A stretch of 64,000 bases of DNA from an uncultured Actinomyces sp. (GCA_900545825.1 URAS01000002.1:124001-188000); one strand, 5' to 3'. Counted from the first letter of the stretch, positions 38,081-47,879 are shown. The notes: generated by a model not told the origin, from the sequence alone. Made by a program: numbers and translations.

Positions 38081-38776
38081 ATGTCTGAGGACGCCGGGGT
38101 TACGTTATCCGAACTGTCGCAGACCCTGTCGCGGGGTCTGGCCGTTCTCGAAATGGTGGCTTCCAGTCCCAAGCCGCTGTCCACTGTCGAGATCACGCGC
38201 CGAATGAATCTGCCACGCACCAACGTCTACCGGCTCATCTACACGCTGCGGGCGCACGCCCTCATCGAGGGGTCGTCGAAGGCGTGGACCCTGGGGCCCG
38301 GCGTTGCGGCGTTGACGTCCGATCGCCGCAAGCGGTCCCTCACGACGTCGCGCACGCTCGCGCGCCTCGCCAAGCGCGCCCACGGCACCGCGCTCGTCGT
38401 CCACGAGGCGATGATGATGTGCCGCGCCGTCGCCGTCGCAGGCTCAGGCGACGAGGGGCCCGATCCGGACGACATCACGCCGATGCACTCGCTGCAGCTG
38501 GGCGCCACGGGCCTCGCCACGCTAGCCGCCCTCAGCACCACCTTGTCCGACGCCGACATCGCCCGCCTGGCCGGGCCGCGGCGCAACGCGGTGTCCGAGA
38601 CCCGCGTCCGCGGCTGGGCCCACTGCACGGACGAGGTCATGCCGGGCATCACCTGCGTGGCGATCCCGCTCATCGACTCCGCCCACGGCTCGGGCGCCCT
38701 CGGCATCCTCTCGTACAAGCCGCTGGACGTCGAGAAAACGGTCGCCATCATGCGCGACGAGGTCGCCAACCTCTAG
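38081..38776 (+). CDS. IclR-family-like transcriptional regulator
   Basis: The 231-residue protein has an N-terminal winged helix (LAVLEMVASSPKPLSTVEITRRM, then NLPRTNVYRLIYTLRAHALIEG) and an IclR effector-type C-terminal domain that is somewhat short for the family. The ATG at 38081 is not well spaced from a ribosome-binding site, and a start at a nearby GTG is possible. AT-rich DNA upstream (GATGATATTATAGAG, 37997-38011) is the likely promoter. The sugar porter and hydroxypyruvate-isomerase-like genes that follow on the other strand are possible targets. Confidence 0.75.
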   Translation: MSEDAGVTLSELSQTLSRGLAVLEMVASSPKPLSTVEITRRMNLPRTNVYRLIYTLRAHALIEGSSKAWTLGPGVAALTSDRRKRSLTTSRTLARLAKRAHGTALVVHEAMMMCRAVAVAGSGDEGPDPDDITPMHSLQLGATGLATLAALSTTLSDADIARLAGPRRNAVSETRVRGWAHCTDEVMPGITCVAIPLIDSAHGSGALGILSYKPLDVEKTVAIMRDEVANL

Positions 38777-38790
38777 CGTCCTCGATAGCA

Positions 38791-38853
38791 GAAACGCCCA
38801 CCCGATAGCCGACACCGCCTTGGGCGGGCCCGACCGATCGGGTGAGCGTTTCG
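38791..38853. repeat. Interspersed palindrome family 1, copy E
   Basis: Arms GAAACGCCCACCCGAT and ATCGGGTGAGCGTTTCG pair with one G-T wobble. The core is shorter and unlike that of copies A-D. It lies 14 bp after the IclR-like stop. Confidence 0.7.
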
Positions 38854-38918
38854 CGGAAGCGGCAGGCTCGCTGCGATCGCGAAGGAGTATCACGCGCGAA
38901 GGAGTATCGCGGGCCTGC

Positions 38919-39104
38919 CTAGTTGTGCGCGGCGTCTTGCCACGCAGCATTTTGGTGCTTGAGGGCCTCGATCTGTTCCTCCAGCCGCTTAACGTCGGCC
39001 TTGTGCGCCTTCTTTTCGCGGACAAGGCCGACGATGAGGAGGACGATGATCGCGAGAATGACCAGCACAGCAAGGATGTGCACAATTAACGTACCTGTGT
39101 CCAT
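38919..39104 (-). CDS. Small single-span membrane protein with a coiled-coil tail
   Basis: The product, 61 residues from ATG 39104, has one hydrophobic span (LIVHILAVLVILAIIVLLIVGLV) followed by a charged helix with heptad-like spacing (KKAHKADVKRLEEQIEALKHQ). GGGAGG abuts the ATG with no spacer, so a start at an upstream GTG (39140, 73 residues) is also possible. Function is unknown; no partner is apparent. Confidence 0.55.
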   Translation of the reverse strand: MDTGTLIVHILAVLVILAIIVLLIVGLVREKKAHKADVKRLEEQIEALKHQNAAWQDAAHN

Positions 39105-39172
39105 CCTCCCATGGTAAGTCACGGGTGCGCCCGCGGTCACGGCTCATCGGCACACCACCCTCGGCACCCGCC

Positions 39173-40639
39173 TCACCGATGCCCCTCGGCGAAGGCCTGT
39201 TCCAGTTCCTCCAGCGACTTCCCCTTCGTCTCGGGGATGAACTTGAGGTAGAAGAAGATCGTCCCGAAGTTGATAACGGCGAACACGAAGAACGTCGCGC
39301 CGCCGAGCGCCGCCTGCATCTGCGGGAACACGAGGGCGACGATAAAGTTCGCCGTCCAGTTCGCGAAGACGGCGATCCCCATGACTTTGCCGCGCACGCG
39401 GACGGGGAAGATCTCCGACAGCACGAGCCAGAAGATGACGGCGACGAAGCCCTGCATACAGAACAGGAAGCACAGCATGAACGCGAGGACGACGTAGGCG
39501 CGCGCCGGCCCCGCCGGCAGGACGAGGAACGCGGTCCCCATGAGGACATGGCAGATCGTCACGCCGATCTGGCCGGTCAGCAGCATCCGGCGACGCGACA
39601 GCCGCGGCAGGAGGACGGCCGACCCGAACGCCACGGCCGCGACGGCGACGACCCCGTTGGCGATCGTCGCGACGAGGGCGGCGTTCGTCCCCAGGCCCGT
39701 GTCGATGAGGATCGTCGGCGCGTAGTACATGACCGAGTTGACGCCGGTCATCTGCGACAGGAACGCCAGGCCGATCCCGATCAGCGTGATCCGGCGGATC
39801 CACGGCACCTGCAGCTGCTGCCACAGCGTTCCGGCGCCCTCTTCCTTGCGTAGCTGGGCGATGTGGGTGTCGATGTCGTTGAGCTCGCCGACGATGTCGT
39901 CGTCCTCGCCGCGCAACTGATAGAGGACCTTGAGGGCCTCATCCGGGCGGTGGTGGGCGACCAGCCAACGGGGCGACTCGGTGAGGTAGAGCGTCCCGAA
40001 GAACAGGCCCGCCGCCGGCAGCGTGCACACGAGCAGCATCCACCGCCAGTTGTCGGGATGATTGGGCAGGACGTTCGCGATGATCGCGTTTGTCGTGTAA
40101 GCGAGCAGCTGGCCGGTGACGATGAGCAGCTCGTTGACGGCGACAAGGTTGCCGCGGATCCGGGTGGGCGCCAGCTCGCCGATGAACACGGGGACGATCG
40201 CCGACGCGCCGCCGACGGCCAGGCCGAGGACGATGCGGAAACACACCATGACCCCCATCGTCGGGGCCTGCGACGTGCCGACCGCGCCAGCGATGAACAG
40301 GAGCGAGAGGACGACGATCGTCGGGCGGCGGCCCTTTGCGTCGGCGAGGTTGCCGGCGAGGACGCCGCCGAACGCCGCGCCGATGAGTAGCGACGACGTG
40401 ACGATCCCGACCTGCTTGGGGCTCAGCGCCAGGCCGCCCTTCGAGAACGGCAGCTCGAGGAACGGGATCGCGCCCGAGATCACGCCGGTGTCGAAGCCGA
40501 ACGCCAGCGCGCCGAGGGCAGCGACGATGACGACGGCGACGATCTTTTTCTTCTTTACGCCCTTGAGGCTCTCGAGGGTTGCTGCCGTGGGCGCGGGTGT
40601 GGCTGCACCCTCATGCGATGCGGTCTCTGACATGGTCAT
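39173..40639 (-). CDS. Sugar porter family MFS transporter
   Basis: The 488-residue protein has twelve spans and the sugar-porter signatures: FGFDTGVISGAIPFLE in helix 1, GRRPTIVV in the loop between helices 2 and 3, ESPRWLVAHHRPDEA before the central loop, GVNSVMYYAPTIL in helix 7, and the C-terminal FIPETKGKSLEELE. This type imports hexoses, pentoses or myo-inositol with protons. It is 23 bp downstream of the hydroxypyruvate-isomerase-like gene on the same strand, so the two are probably one operon for uptake and breakdown of a sugar or polyol. Confidence 0.92.
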   Translation of the reverse strand: MTMSETASHEGAATPAPTAATLESLKGVKKKKIVAVVIVAALGALAFGFDTGVISGAIPFLELPFSKGGLALSPKQVGIVTSSLLIGAAFGGVLAGNLADAKGRRPTIVVLSLLFIAGAVGTSQAPTMGVMVCFRIVLGLAVGGASAIVPVFIGELAPTRIRGNLVAVNELLIVTGQLLAYTTNAIIANVLPNHPDNWRWMLLVCTLPAAGLFFGTLYLTESPRWLVAHHRPDEALKVLYQLRGEDDDIVGELNDIDTHIAQLRKEEGAGTLWQQLQVPWIRRITLIGIGLAFLSQMTGVNSVMYYAPTILIDTGLGTNAALVATIANGVVAVAAVAFGSAVLLPRLSRRRMLLTGQIGVTICHVLMGTAFLVLPAGPARAYVVLAFMLCFLFCMQGFVAVIFWLVLSEIFPVRVRGKVMGIAVFANWTANFIVALVFPQMQAALGGATFFVFAVINFGTIFFYLKFIPETKGKSLEELEQAFAEGHR

Positions 40640-40662
40640 TCACCTCTGTCTGCTCGCTGGCG

Positions 40663-41478
40663 CTACGCCTGGTCGGCGGGGCTGAACGCGGCAATGAAGG
40701 CGTCGAGGGCGGCGTCGGAGTCGCCCGACGCGAACGCCTCCATGGCGATGACGCCGCGATACCCCATGTCGCGCAGGGCACGGGCGACCAGCGGATAGTT
40801 GATCTCGCCGGTGCCGGGCTCGCAGCGGCCGGGCACGTCGGCGACCTGGATCTCGCCGATGAACGGCAGGGACTCGCGGCACGTGTCGATCAGCCGGCCG
40901 TCGCCGATCTGGGCGTGGTAGAGGTCGAGGTTCATCTTCACGTGGTCGGACCCGACGGCCTCGACGAGAGCGCGGGTGTCGGCCGGGTGCGAGAACGGCG
41001 TGCCCGGGTGGTCGACGGGCAGGTTGAGGTTCTCGAGGGTGAAGACGACGTCGGCGTCCTCCCCCAGCCGGGCCAGCTTCTCGACCGTGAGGGCGGCCTT
41101 CGCCCACATGAACCCCGTGACCTCGGTGCACGGCGTGACCGGCAGGCCGCCGGGGCCCAGGCCGGTGCCGTGGAAGTTGAGGCGCCGGCAGCCCAGCGTC
41201 TTCGCGGCCTCGATCGAGCGTTTGGCCGAGTCGAGGAACTCCTTGGCCCCCTCGTCGTCGGCCAGCCGGCCCGAGATGTAGCCGGTCATCGAGCCGAACG
41301 TCGCGCCCGTGGCCGCCATGGCCTCCAGGTCTTTATCGGGCGCCGTCCAGTCCCAGATTTCGACCTCTAAACCGCGGTCGTCGATGCGGCGAATCCGCTC
41401 GAGAATCGGCAGGTCGGTGAAAATCATTTCGGCACACGCGGCCAAAATGAACGGTGTGTGTGTTCCGGTGGTCATCAT
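40663..41478 (-). CDS. Hydroxypyruvate isomerase-like / sugar-phosphate isomerase TIM barrel
   Basis: The 271-residue protein is of the xylose-isomerase-like TIM-barrel superfamily, closest in character to hydroxypyruvate isomerase (Hyi): LEVEIWDW near the N-terminus, VFTLENLNLPVDHPG with a metal-site Glu, MNLDLYHAQIGDG, EIQVADVPGRCEPGTGEINYP and GVIAMEAF with the second Glu. Hyi interconverts hydroxypyruvate and tartronate semialdehyde; related proteins act on inositol or other keto-sugars. GAGGAC lies before two adjacent ATGs (41478 and 41475). It heads a two-gene unit with the sugar porter. Confidence 0.8.
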   Translation of the reverse strand: MMTTGTHTPFILAACAEMIFTDLPILERIRRIDDRGLEVEIWDWTAPDKDLEAMAATGATFGSMTGYISGRLADDEGAKEFLDSAKRSIEAAKTLGCRRLNFHGTGLGPGGLPVTPCTEVTGFMWAKAALTVEKLARLGEDADVVFTLENLNLPVDHPGTPFSHPADTRALVEAVGSDHVKMNLDLYHAQIGDGRLIDTCRESLPFIGEIQVADVPGRCEPGTGEINYPLVARALRDMGYRGVIAMEAFASGDSDAALDAFIAAFSPADQA

Positions 41479-41807
41479 TGTCCTCGCTCACGTTCAGCTG
41501 CCGACGTGACGCCGTCGATTTCCCTGAGGCCGCCGAAGCCCCAGCTCCCACACGCCATCGCGCGAGTGAAGGGGCCGGCCTGCGTCCTCTTTGTCACATC
41601 AGCCGTACAAAACGGTAACACCGACCCGAAAATAGCGTCAATGATTTCTCGGCATTTCCTGGATAACGTCTGAAAGACGGCCAGAAGACGTCCAGGAAAC
41701 GTCCACGCAATTGCCGAAACGCTCACCTGAATTACCAAATCCGACCGATTACCGGCCAGAAGTGGCATTCTAGGTGAGCGTTTCGGGAAAACGCGGGCGG
41801 TTATCCG
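41479..41807. other. 329-bp gap between hyi-like gene and gltD
   Basis: In transcription order it follows gltD and precedes the hydroxypyruvate-isomerase-like gene. It contains family-1 repeat copy D close to the gltD stop and must hold the promoter of the isomerase-porter unit. An AT-richer stretch (41600-41670) is the likeliest place. No coding region is seen. Confidence 0.5.
41715..41785. repeat. Interspersed palindrome family 1, copy D
   Basis: Arms CGAAACGCTCACCT (41715-41728) and AGGTGAGCGTTTCG (41772-41785) are perfectly complementary over 14 bp. The core contains ATCCGACCGATTACCGGCCAG, related to copies A, B and C. It lies 23 bp past the gltD stop. Confidence 0.85.
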
Positions 41808-43265
41808 CTACGGCCTGTAGGCCAGCGCGGTCGGCTGAATCGGGGCCGGCAGCTCGGACGTGCCGCGCAGGTACCGGTCGACCGCCGCGGCGGCAGACCG
41901 CCCCTCGGCGATCGCCCACACGATGAGCGACTGGCCGCGCCCGGCGTCGCCGGCGACGAAGACGCCGTCGACCGAGGTCGCCCACTGCTCGTCGCGAACG
42001 ATACGGCCGCGTTCGTCGATCTCGACGCCCAGCTGCTCCACCAGGCCCGGCTTCTCGACGCCGATGAACCCCATCGCCAGCAACACCAGCTGAACAGGGA
42101 TTTCACGCTCGGTGCCCGGCACCGGCGTGGGCCGGCCAGACGACATGTCCATCTCGACCAGGCGCAGGCCGGACACGTTGCCGTCCTCGTCGACCACGAA
42201 TTCCGTGGTCCCGACGGAGTACAGCCGCTCGCCACCCTCTTCGTGGGCGCTGGCGATCTTGAACAGCTTGGGGAACGTCGGCCACGGGTCAGCCGGGCCG
42301 CGCACCTTAGGCGGCTTCGGCATGATCTCGAGCGACGTCACGGACTTCGCGCCCTGCCGCAGCGCTGTGCCGATGCAGTCGGCGCCGGTGTCGCCGCCAC
42401 CGATGACGACGACGTCCTTGCCTTCCGCACTCACCCAGTCGATCGACTGGTCGCCGAAGACGTGCTTCGTCGACCGCGTCAGATAGTCGACGGCCTGGTA
42501 GATCCCGCCGGCCTCGCGGCCGGGAATCGGCAGGTCGCGCGGCACGGTCGACCCCATGGCGAGGACGACGGCGTCGAAACGCTCGAGCATGTCCTCGGCC
42601 GTGAAGTCCTCGCCCACCGCCGTGTTCGGGTAGAAACGGGTGCCCTCGGCGCGCATCTGGTCGAGCCGGCGGTCGAGAACGGCCTTCTCCATCTTGTATT
42701 CGGGGATGCCGTACCGCAGGAGGCCGCCGATGGCGTCCTCGCGCTCGTAGACGGCGACCGTGTGTCCGGCGCGCGTCAGCTGCTGTGCGGCGGCCAGGCC
42801 GGCCGGGCCGGACCCGACGACGGCGACCGTGCAGCCCGTGAGCTGCTGGGGAATCTGCGGCTCCAGGATGTTGGCGTCGAACGCCTGCTCGGCGATCGTC
42901 CGCTCAACGTTCTTGATCGTCACGGCCGGCTGGTTGATGCCGAGGACGCAGCCGGACTCGCACGGCGCGGGGCACAGCCGCCCCGTGAACTCGGGGAAGT
43001 TGTTCGTCGCGTGCAGCCGGTCGGACGCCTGCTCCCACTGGCCGCGCCAGGCCAGCGTGTTCCACTCGGGGATGATGTTGCCCAGCGGGCAGCCCATGTG
43101 GCAGAACGGGATGCCGCAGTCCATGCAGCGCGACGCCTGCCGCGACACGGCGTCGATTTCCATCGGCACGTCGACCTCGCGGAAGTCGAGGACGCGCTCG
43201 GCGACCGGCCGGTGGACGGGGATTTCACGGTCAAGGATCGTCAAGAACCCACGGGGATCAGCCAC
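41808..43265 (-). CDS. gltD: Glutamate synthase small subunit
   Basis: GltD carries FAD and iron-sulphur clusters and passes electrons from NADPH to GltB. The 485-residue protein has N-terminal cysteine clusters (CMDCGIPFCHMGCPLGN and CPAPCESGCVLG), the FAD site VVGSGPAGLAAAQQL, and the NADPH site VVIGGGDTGADC. Its start overlaps the gltB stop by eight bases, so the subunits are co-translated. Confidence 0.97.
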   Translation of the reverse strand: MADPRGFLTILDREIPVHRPVAERVLDFREVDVPMEIDAVSRQASRCMDCGIPFCHMGCPLGNIIPEWNTLAWRGQWEQASDRLHATNNFPEFTGRLCPAPCESGCVLGINQPAVTIKNVERTIAEQAFDANILEPQIPQQLTGCTVAVVGSGPAGLAAAQQLTRAGHTVAVYEREDAIGGLLRYGIPEYKMEKAVLDRRLDQMRAEGTRFYPNTAVGEDFTAEDMLERFDAVVLAMGSTVPRDLPIPGREAGGIYQAVDYLTRSTKHVFGDQSIDWVSAEGKDVVVIGGGDTGADCIGTALRQGAKSVTSLEIMPKPPKVRGPADPWPTFPKLFKIASAHEEGGERLYSVGTTEFVVDEDGNVSGLRLVEMDMSSGRPTPVPGTEREIPVQLVLLAMGFIGVEKPGLVEQLGVEIDERGRIVRDEQWATSVDGVFVAGDAGRGQSLIVWAIAEGRSAAAAVDRYLRGTSELPAPIQPTALAYRP

Positions 43266-46200
43266 GGGACACCTCCAGAATCTTGTTCCACACGGATTCG
43301 TCTTCCAGCGCGACGCCGGAATCGTTCGCCTCGGCGAGGATCTCGTTGACGCGCGTGTACTGCTTGGGCTCGATCTTCGTGAACCGCGCCAGCGAGGCCG
43401 GCAGGTCGTCGAGCAGCTGCTGGGCCAGCGGGGACCCGGTCAGCTTGACGTGGCGCTCCAGCAGCGCCGTCACGTACTCGGCGTCGGCGTCGCCCAGCCC
43501 GCTGACGGCGACCTCGTCGCGCGCCATGAGGTTGAGGAGGTCGGCGTCGAAGTCCAGCAGGTAGGCGGTGCCGCCCGACATGCCGGCCGCGACGTTTCGG
43601 CCGGTCGGGCCGAGGATCATCGCGTCGCCGCCGGTCATGTATTCGAGGGCGTGGTCGCCGGCACCCTCGCACACCAGCGAGCCGCCAGAGTTGCGGACGC
43701 CGAAGCGTTCGCCGACCTTGCCGGCGACGTGGAGGACGCCGGCGGTCGCGCCGTAGCCCACGACGTTGCCGGCCAGCACTTGGTCGTGCGCGTCGTAGCG
43801 GGCGGTCGGCGCCGGCTTGACGACGAGCGTCGCGCCGCACAGCGACTTACCGACGTAGTCGTTGGCGTCGCCCTCGACGACGATCGAGATACCCTGCGGC
43901 GTGAACGCGCCCAGCGACTGGCCGGCCGAGCCGGACAGGGTGATGCTGATCGTGTCGGGCGCCAGCCCGTCGTCGCCGAACCGCATGGCGACCTCGTGGC
44001 CGAGCATCGTGCCGACCGAGCGGTCCGTGTTGTGCACCTGCGAGTGGATGGTGATCGGCGACCCCGACTCCAGCGCCGGCGTCGACTGCTTGATGAGCTG
44101 GCGGTCGAGGACGTGGTCGAGCTGGTGATCCTGGCCCTTGACCTGGTGCAACGCCGAGCCCGGCTGGGGCTCGATGCGCTCGAAGATCGGGCCGAGGTCG
44201 AGCCCCGACGCCTTCCAGTGGTCGACGGCCTCGGACACGTCGAGCAGGTCGGAACGCCCGACGGCCTCGTCGATCGAACGGAAGCCCAGCGTCGCGAGGA
44301 GCTCGCGCACCTGCTCGGCGATGAACGTGAAGAACGTGACGATGTGGTCGGGGTTGCCGGTGAAACGGCTGCGCAGCAGCGGGTTCTGCGTCGCGATGCC
44401 GACCGGGCACGTGTCTTTGTGGCAGGCGCGCATCATGATGCAGCCGGCGACGACCAGCGGCGCGGTCGCGAAGCCGTACTCCTCGGCGCCCAGCAGGGTC
44501 GCGATGATGACGTCGCGGCCCGTCTTCAGCTGCCCGTCGGCCTGGACGACGATGCGGTCACGCAGGTCGTTGAGGACGAGCGTCTGCTGCGCCTCGGCGA
44601 GGCCCAGCTCCCACGGCGCGCCGGCGTGCTTGATCGACGTCAGCGGGGCCGCGCCCGTGCCGCCGTCGGCGCCCGAGATGAGGACGACGTCCGCGCGGGC
44701 CTTCGACACGCCCGCGGCGACCGTGCCCACGCCGATCTCGGAGACGAGCTTGACGTGGATCCGGGCGTCCGGGTTCGCGTTCTTGAGGTCCGAAATCAGC
44801 TGCTTGAGGTCCTCGATCGAGTAGATGTCGTGGTGCGGCGGCGGCGAGATGAGGCCGACGCCCGGGGTCGAGCGACGCACCTCGGCGACCCACGGATAGA
44901 CCTTGTGGGCCGGCAGCTGGCCGCCCTCGCCGGGCTTCGCGCCCTGAGCCATCTTGATCTGGATGTCCTGCGCGTGCGACAGGTAGTCGGCGGTGACGCC
45001 GAAACGACCCGACGCGACCTGCTTAATCGCCGAGCAGCGCTCGGGGTCACGCAGGCGCTCGGCGGACTCGCCGCCCTCGCCGGTGTTCGACTTCGCGCCC
45101 AGCCGGTTCATCGCGATTGCCATGGTCTCGTGGGCCTCGCGCGAGATCGAGCCGAACGACATCGCACCGGTGGCGAAGCGTTTGACGATCTCGCTGACGG
45201 GCTCGACCTCCTCGACCGGGACCGGAACGACGTCTTCGGTGCGCAACCGCATGAGGCCGCGCAGGGTCATGAGGCGCTTCGACTGCTCGTCGATCGCGTC
45301 GGTGTAGGCCGAGAAGATCTGCCGCGACTCGGTCTGCGTCGCCGTCTGCAGCCTGGCCAGCGTCTCGGGCGTGAACAGGTGCGCCTCGCCCTCGCGCCGC
45401 CACTTATATTCGCCGCCGACCCGCAGCGTGCGGTGTGCCGGCGAAATACCCGAGGGCGGGTACGCCGTCTGGTGCCGCGAGGCGACCTCGGCGGCGATGA
45501 CGTCGATCCCCACGCCGCCCAGCGGCGAGGGCGTGCCCGTGAAGTAGGTGTCGATGAAGTCCTGGGACAGGCCGACCGCCTGGAACACCTGGGCGCCGCA
45601 GTACGACGACACGGTCGAGATGCCCATCTTCGACATGACCTTGATGAGGCCCTTGTTCAGCGCCTTGAGCAGGTGGGCGACCGCCTCGGAGGGCGTGACG
45701 TCGCCCAGCGACCCGCGGCGGGCCAGCGATTCGACGGCCTCCATCGCCAGGTAGGGGTTGATCGCCGACGCGCCGTAGCCGACGAGAAGGGCGACGTGGT
45801 GGACCTCGCGGACGTCGCCGGCCTCGACAATCAGGCCGACCTGGGTGCGCGTGTGGCGCCGCAGCAGGTGGTGGTGCAGCGCCGAGGTCGCGAGCAGCGA
45901 CGGGATCGGCGCCATCTCGGCGTTCGTCTCGCGGTCGGAGAGGACGAGGAACGCGACGCCCTCGTCAATCGCGGCGTCGGCCTGGCGGCAGAGGTCGTCC
46001 AGCGCCTCGCGCAGCGCGTCTCCCCCGCCGGACACCCGGTAGAGGGCGCGCAGCACCCGCGACGTGAAGCCCTTGCCGGCGCGGGCGCGGCCGATGTGGA
46101 CGATCTGCGCCAGCTCGTCGGAGTCGATGACCGGGTGTGCGATTTCCAGCTTGCGCGCGTGCGCCGGCGACTCCTCCAGCAGGTTCGGCTGCGGCCCGGC

Positions 46201-47814
46201 GGTGGTCGCCAGCGCCGTCACCAGCTCTTCGCGGATCGCGTCAAGCGGCGGGTTCGTCACCTGGGCAAACAGCTGGGTGAAGTAGTCGAACAGCAGCCGG
46301 GAACGCCCGGACAGGACGGCGATCGGCGTGTCCGACCCCATCGAGCCCAGCGCCTCGGCGCCGTTTTGCGCCATCGGCGTCAAGATGATGTCGAGGTCTT
46401 CCTGCGTGTACCCGAACTCCTGGAGGCGCCGGAGCACCGACTGGCGCGAGTGGTCGACGTGTTCGCGCCGGGGCAGGTCCTCCAGCGTGACCAGTTCGTC
46501 CTCCAGCCACTCCTCCCAGGGCTGGGCGTTAGCCAGCTGCTCTTTGATCTCGTCGTTCGGGACGATCCGGCCGGCCTCGAGGTCGACGAGGAACATCGTC
46601 CCCGGCTCCAGGCGGCCCTTCTGGGCGACCCGGGATTCGGGAATGTCGAGGACGCCGGTCTCGGACGCGAGGACAACGAGGCCGTCGTCGGTCACCAGCC
46701 AGCGGCCGGGACGCAGGCCGTTGCGGTCCATGATCGCGCCGATCTGGCGGCCGTTCGTGAACGTCACGGCCGCGGGGCCGTCCCACGGCTCCATGAGGGT
46801 CGACGAGTACTTGTAGAACGCCTTGAGCTTCGGGTCCATGCGGTCGTTGTTTTCCCACGCCTCGGGGACCATCATGGCGATCGCCTGGGTGAGGGGCCGC
46901 CCGGCGAGGACGAGGAACTCGAGGACCTCATCCAGCGACGCCGAGTCCGACTGGGCCGGGCCGGTGACCGGGAGGATTTCCTCCATGCTGCCCAGCGCCT
47001 CGGATTCCAGCAGGCCCTCGCGCGCCGCCATCCAGTTGCGGTTGCCGCGCACCGTGTTGATTTCGCCGTTGTGGGCGACCATGCGGAACGGCTGGGCGAG
47101 GTTCCACGACGGGAACGTGTTCGTCGAGAACCGCGAGTGGACGAGGGCGAGGCGCGACGCCAGCAGCGGGTGTGAGAGGTCGGGGTAGAACTCGCTGAGC
47201 TGCTGCGTCGTCAGCATCCCCTTGTACGTAAACGTCTGCGTCGACAGGCCGGACATGTAGACGCCGGCGTCCTTCTCGCAGCGCCGCCGCACACGGAACG
47301 CGGCGATCTCGAGGTCGCGGCCGTGGCGGGCCATGTGGGCGTCGGCGACGATCAGCTGACGGAACGTCGGCAGCGAGCCGCGCGCCGTCGGCCCCAGCGG
47401 GGCGGCGTTCACGGGGACGTCGCGCCACGCGAGGACGTGGAGGCCCTCTTCGCGGACGATCTTTTCGACCTGGGCGACCGCCTGGGACAGGGCGACGCGA
47501 CCGTCGTGCGCGCCCGGCAGGAACACGAGGCCCGCGGCGTACGATCCCGGCTTCGGCAGGTCGGGGCGGACGACCTCGCGAAGGAAGGCGTCGGGCACCT
47601 GCATGAGGATGCCGGCGCCGTCACCCGTATCTTCCTCGGCGCCGACGGCCCCGCGGTGATCGAGGCGCTCGAGGGCCTTGAGGCCCTGCTCGATAATGGT
47701 GTGGCTCGGCGGCCCATCCAGCGTGGCGACGAACGCGAGGCCGCAGGCGTCGTGTTCGTTAGCCGGGTCATACAACCCGACGGGCTCGGGGAAATTGGTG
47801 TGGTGCAAACCCAT
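43258..47814 (-). CDS. gltB: Glutamate synthase large subunit
   Basis: GltB makes glutamate from 2-oxoglutarate and the amide of glutamine. The 1518-residue protein starts with a 23-residue propeptide followed by the glutaminase nucleophile Cys24 (HDACGLAFVA), then the central and FMN-synthase domains with GEGGQLPAHKV and HHDIYSIEDLKQLI, the 3Fe-4S cysteines in CHKDTCPVGIATQ, and the C-terminal beta-helix with GGTAYLLD. It forms an operon with gltD and diverges from glnA. The shared 277-bp region carries a GlnR-like box. Confidence 0.97.
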   Translation of the reverse strand: MGLHHTNFPEPVGLYDPANEHDACGLAFVATLDGPPSHTIIEQGLKALERLDHRGAVGAEEDTGDGAGILMQVPDAFLREVVRPDLPKPGSYAAGLVFLPGAHDGRVALSQAVAQVEKIVREEGLHVLAWRDVPVNAAPLGPTARGSLPTFRQLIVADAHMARHGRDLEIAAFRVRRRCEKDAGVYMSGLSTQTFTYKGMLTTQQLSEFYPDLSHPLLASRLALVHSRFSTNTFPSWNLAQPFRMVAHNGEINTVRGNRNWMAAREGLLESEALGSMEEILPVTGPAQSDSASLDEVLEFLVLAGRPLTQAIAMMVPEAWENNDRMDPKLKAFYKYSSTLMEPWDGPAAVTFTNGRQIGAIMDRNGLRPGRWLVTDDGLVVLASETGVLDIPESRVAQKGRLEPGTMFLVDLEAGRIVPNDEIKEQLANAQPWEEWLEDELVTLEDLPRREHVDHSRQSVLRRLQEFGYTQEDLDIILTPMAQNGAEALGSMGSDTPIAVLSGRSRLLFDYFTQLFAQVTNPPLDAIREELVTALATTAGPQPNLLEESPAHARKLEIAHPVIDSDELAQIVHIGRARAGKGFTSRVLRALYRVSGGGDALREALDDLCRQADAAIDEGVAFLVLSDRETNAEMAPIPSLLATSALHHHLLRRHTRTQVGLIVEAGDVREVHHVALLVGYGASAINPYLAMEAVESLARRGSLGDVTPSEAVAHLLKALNKGLIKVMSKMGISTVSSYCGAQVFQAVGLSQDFIDTYFTGTPSPLGGVGIDVIAAEVASRHQTAYPPSGISPAHRTLRVGGEYKWRREGEAHLFTPETLARLQTATQTESRQIFSAYTDAIDEQSKRLMTLRGLMRLRTEDVVPVPVEEVEPVSEIVKRFATGAMSFGSISREAHETMAIAMNRLGAKSNTGEGGESAERLRDPERCSAIKQVASGRFGVTADYLSHAQDIQIKMAQGAKPGEGGQLPAHKVYPWVAEVRRSTPGVGLISPPPHHDIYSIEDLKQLISDLKNANPDARIHVKLVSEIGVGTVAAGVSKARADVVLISGADGGTGAAPLTSIKHAGAPWELGLAEAQQTLVLNDLRDRIVVQADGQLKTGRDVIIATLLGAEEYGFATAPLVVAGCIMMRACHKDTCPVGIATQNPLLRSRFTGNPDHIVTFFTFIAEQVRELLATLGFRSIDEAVGRSDLLDVSEAVDHWKASGLDLGPIFERIEPQPGSALHQVKGQDHQLDHVLDRQLIKQSTPALESGSPITIHSQVHNTDRSVGTMLGHEVAMRFGDDGLAPDTISITLSGSAGQSLGAFTPQGISIVVEGDANDYVGKSLCGATLVVKPAPTARYDAHDQVLAGNVVGYGATAGVLHVAGKVGERFGVRNSGGSLVCEGAGDHALEYMTGGDAMILGPTGRNVAAGMSGGTAYLLDFDADLLNLMARDEVAVSGLGDADAEYVTALLERHVKLTGSPLAQQLLDDLPASLARFTKIEPKQYTRVNEILAEANDSGVALEDESVWNKILEVSRG

Positions 47815-47852
47815 TGATCATTCCCATCGTCTCGACCAGACCGGCCGCTTAG

Positions 47853-47879
47853 GTCACCCTTAGATCTCAATAAGGTTAC
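47853..47879 (-). promoter_or_regulatory. GlnR-like nitrogen-control box upstream of gltB
   Basis: On the minus strand three five-base elements, GTAAC, GAGAT and GTGAC, are spaced by exactly six bases each, the pattern of actinobacterial GlnR a/b sites (GTNAC-n6-GAAAC repeated). It is 39 bp before the gltB start and also serves the divergent glnA. A further GTGAC lies at 47899-47895. The middle element is only partly conserved. Confidence 0.4.

Noticed and set aside
42760..47175. A 1471-codon open frame on the plus strand, antisense to gltB and gltD
   Set aside because: GC-rich coding DNA leaves the opposite strand open. The predicted protein is Arg/Val/Asp-rich without domains, while the minus strand encodes clear GltB and GltD.
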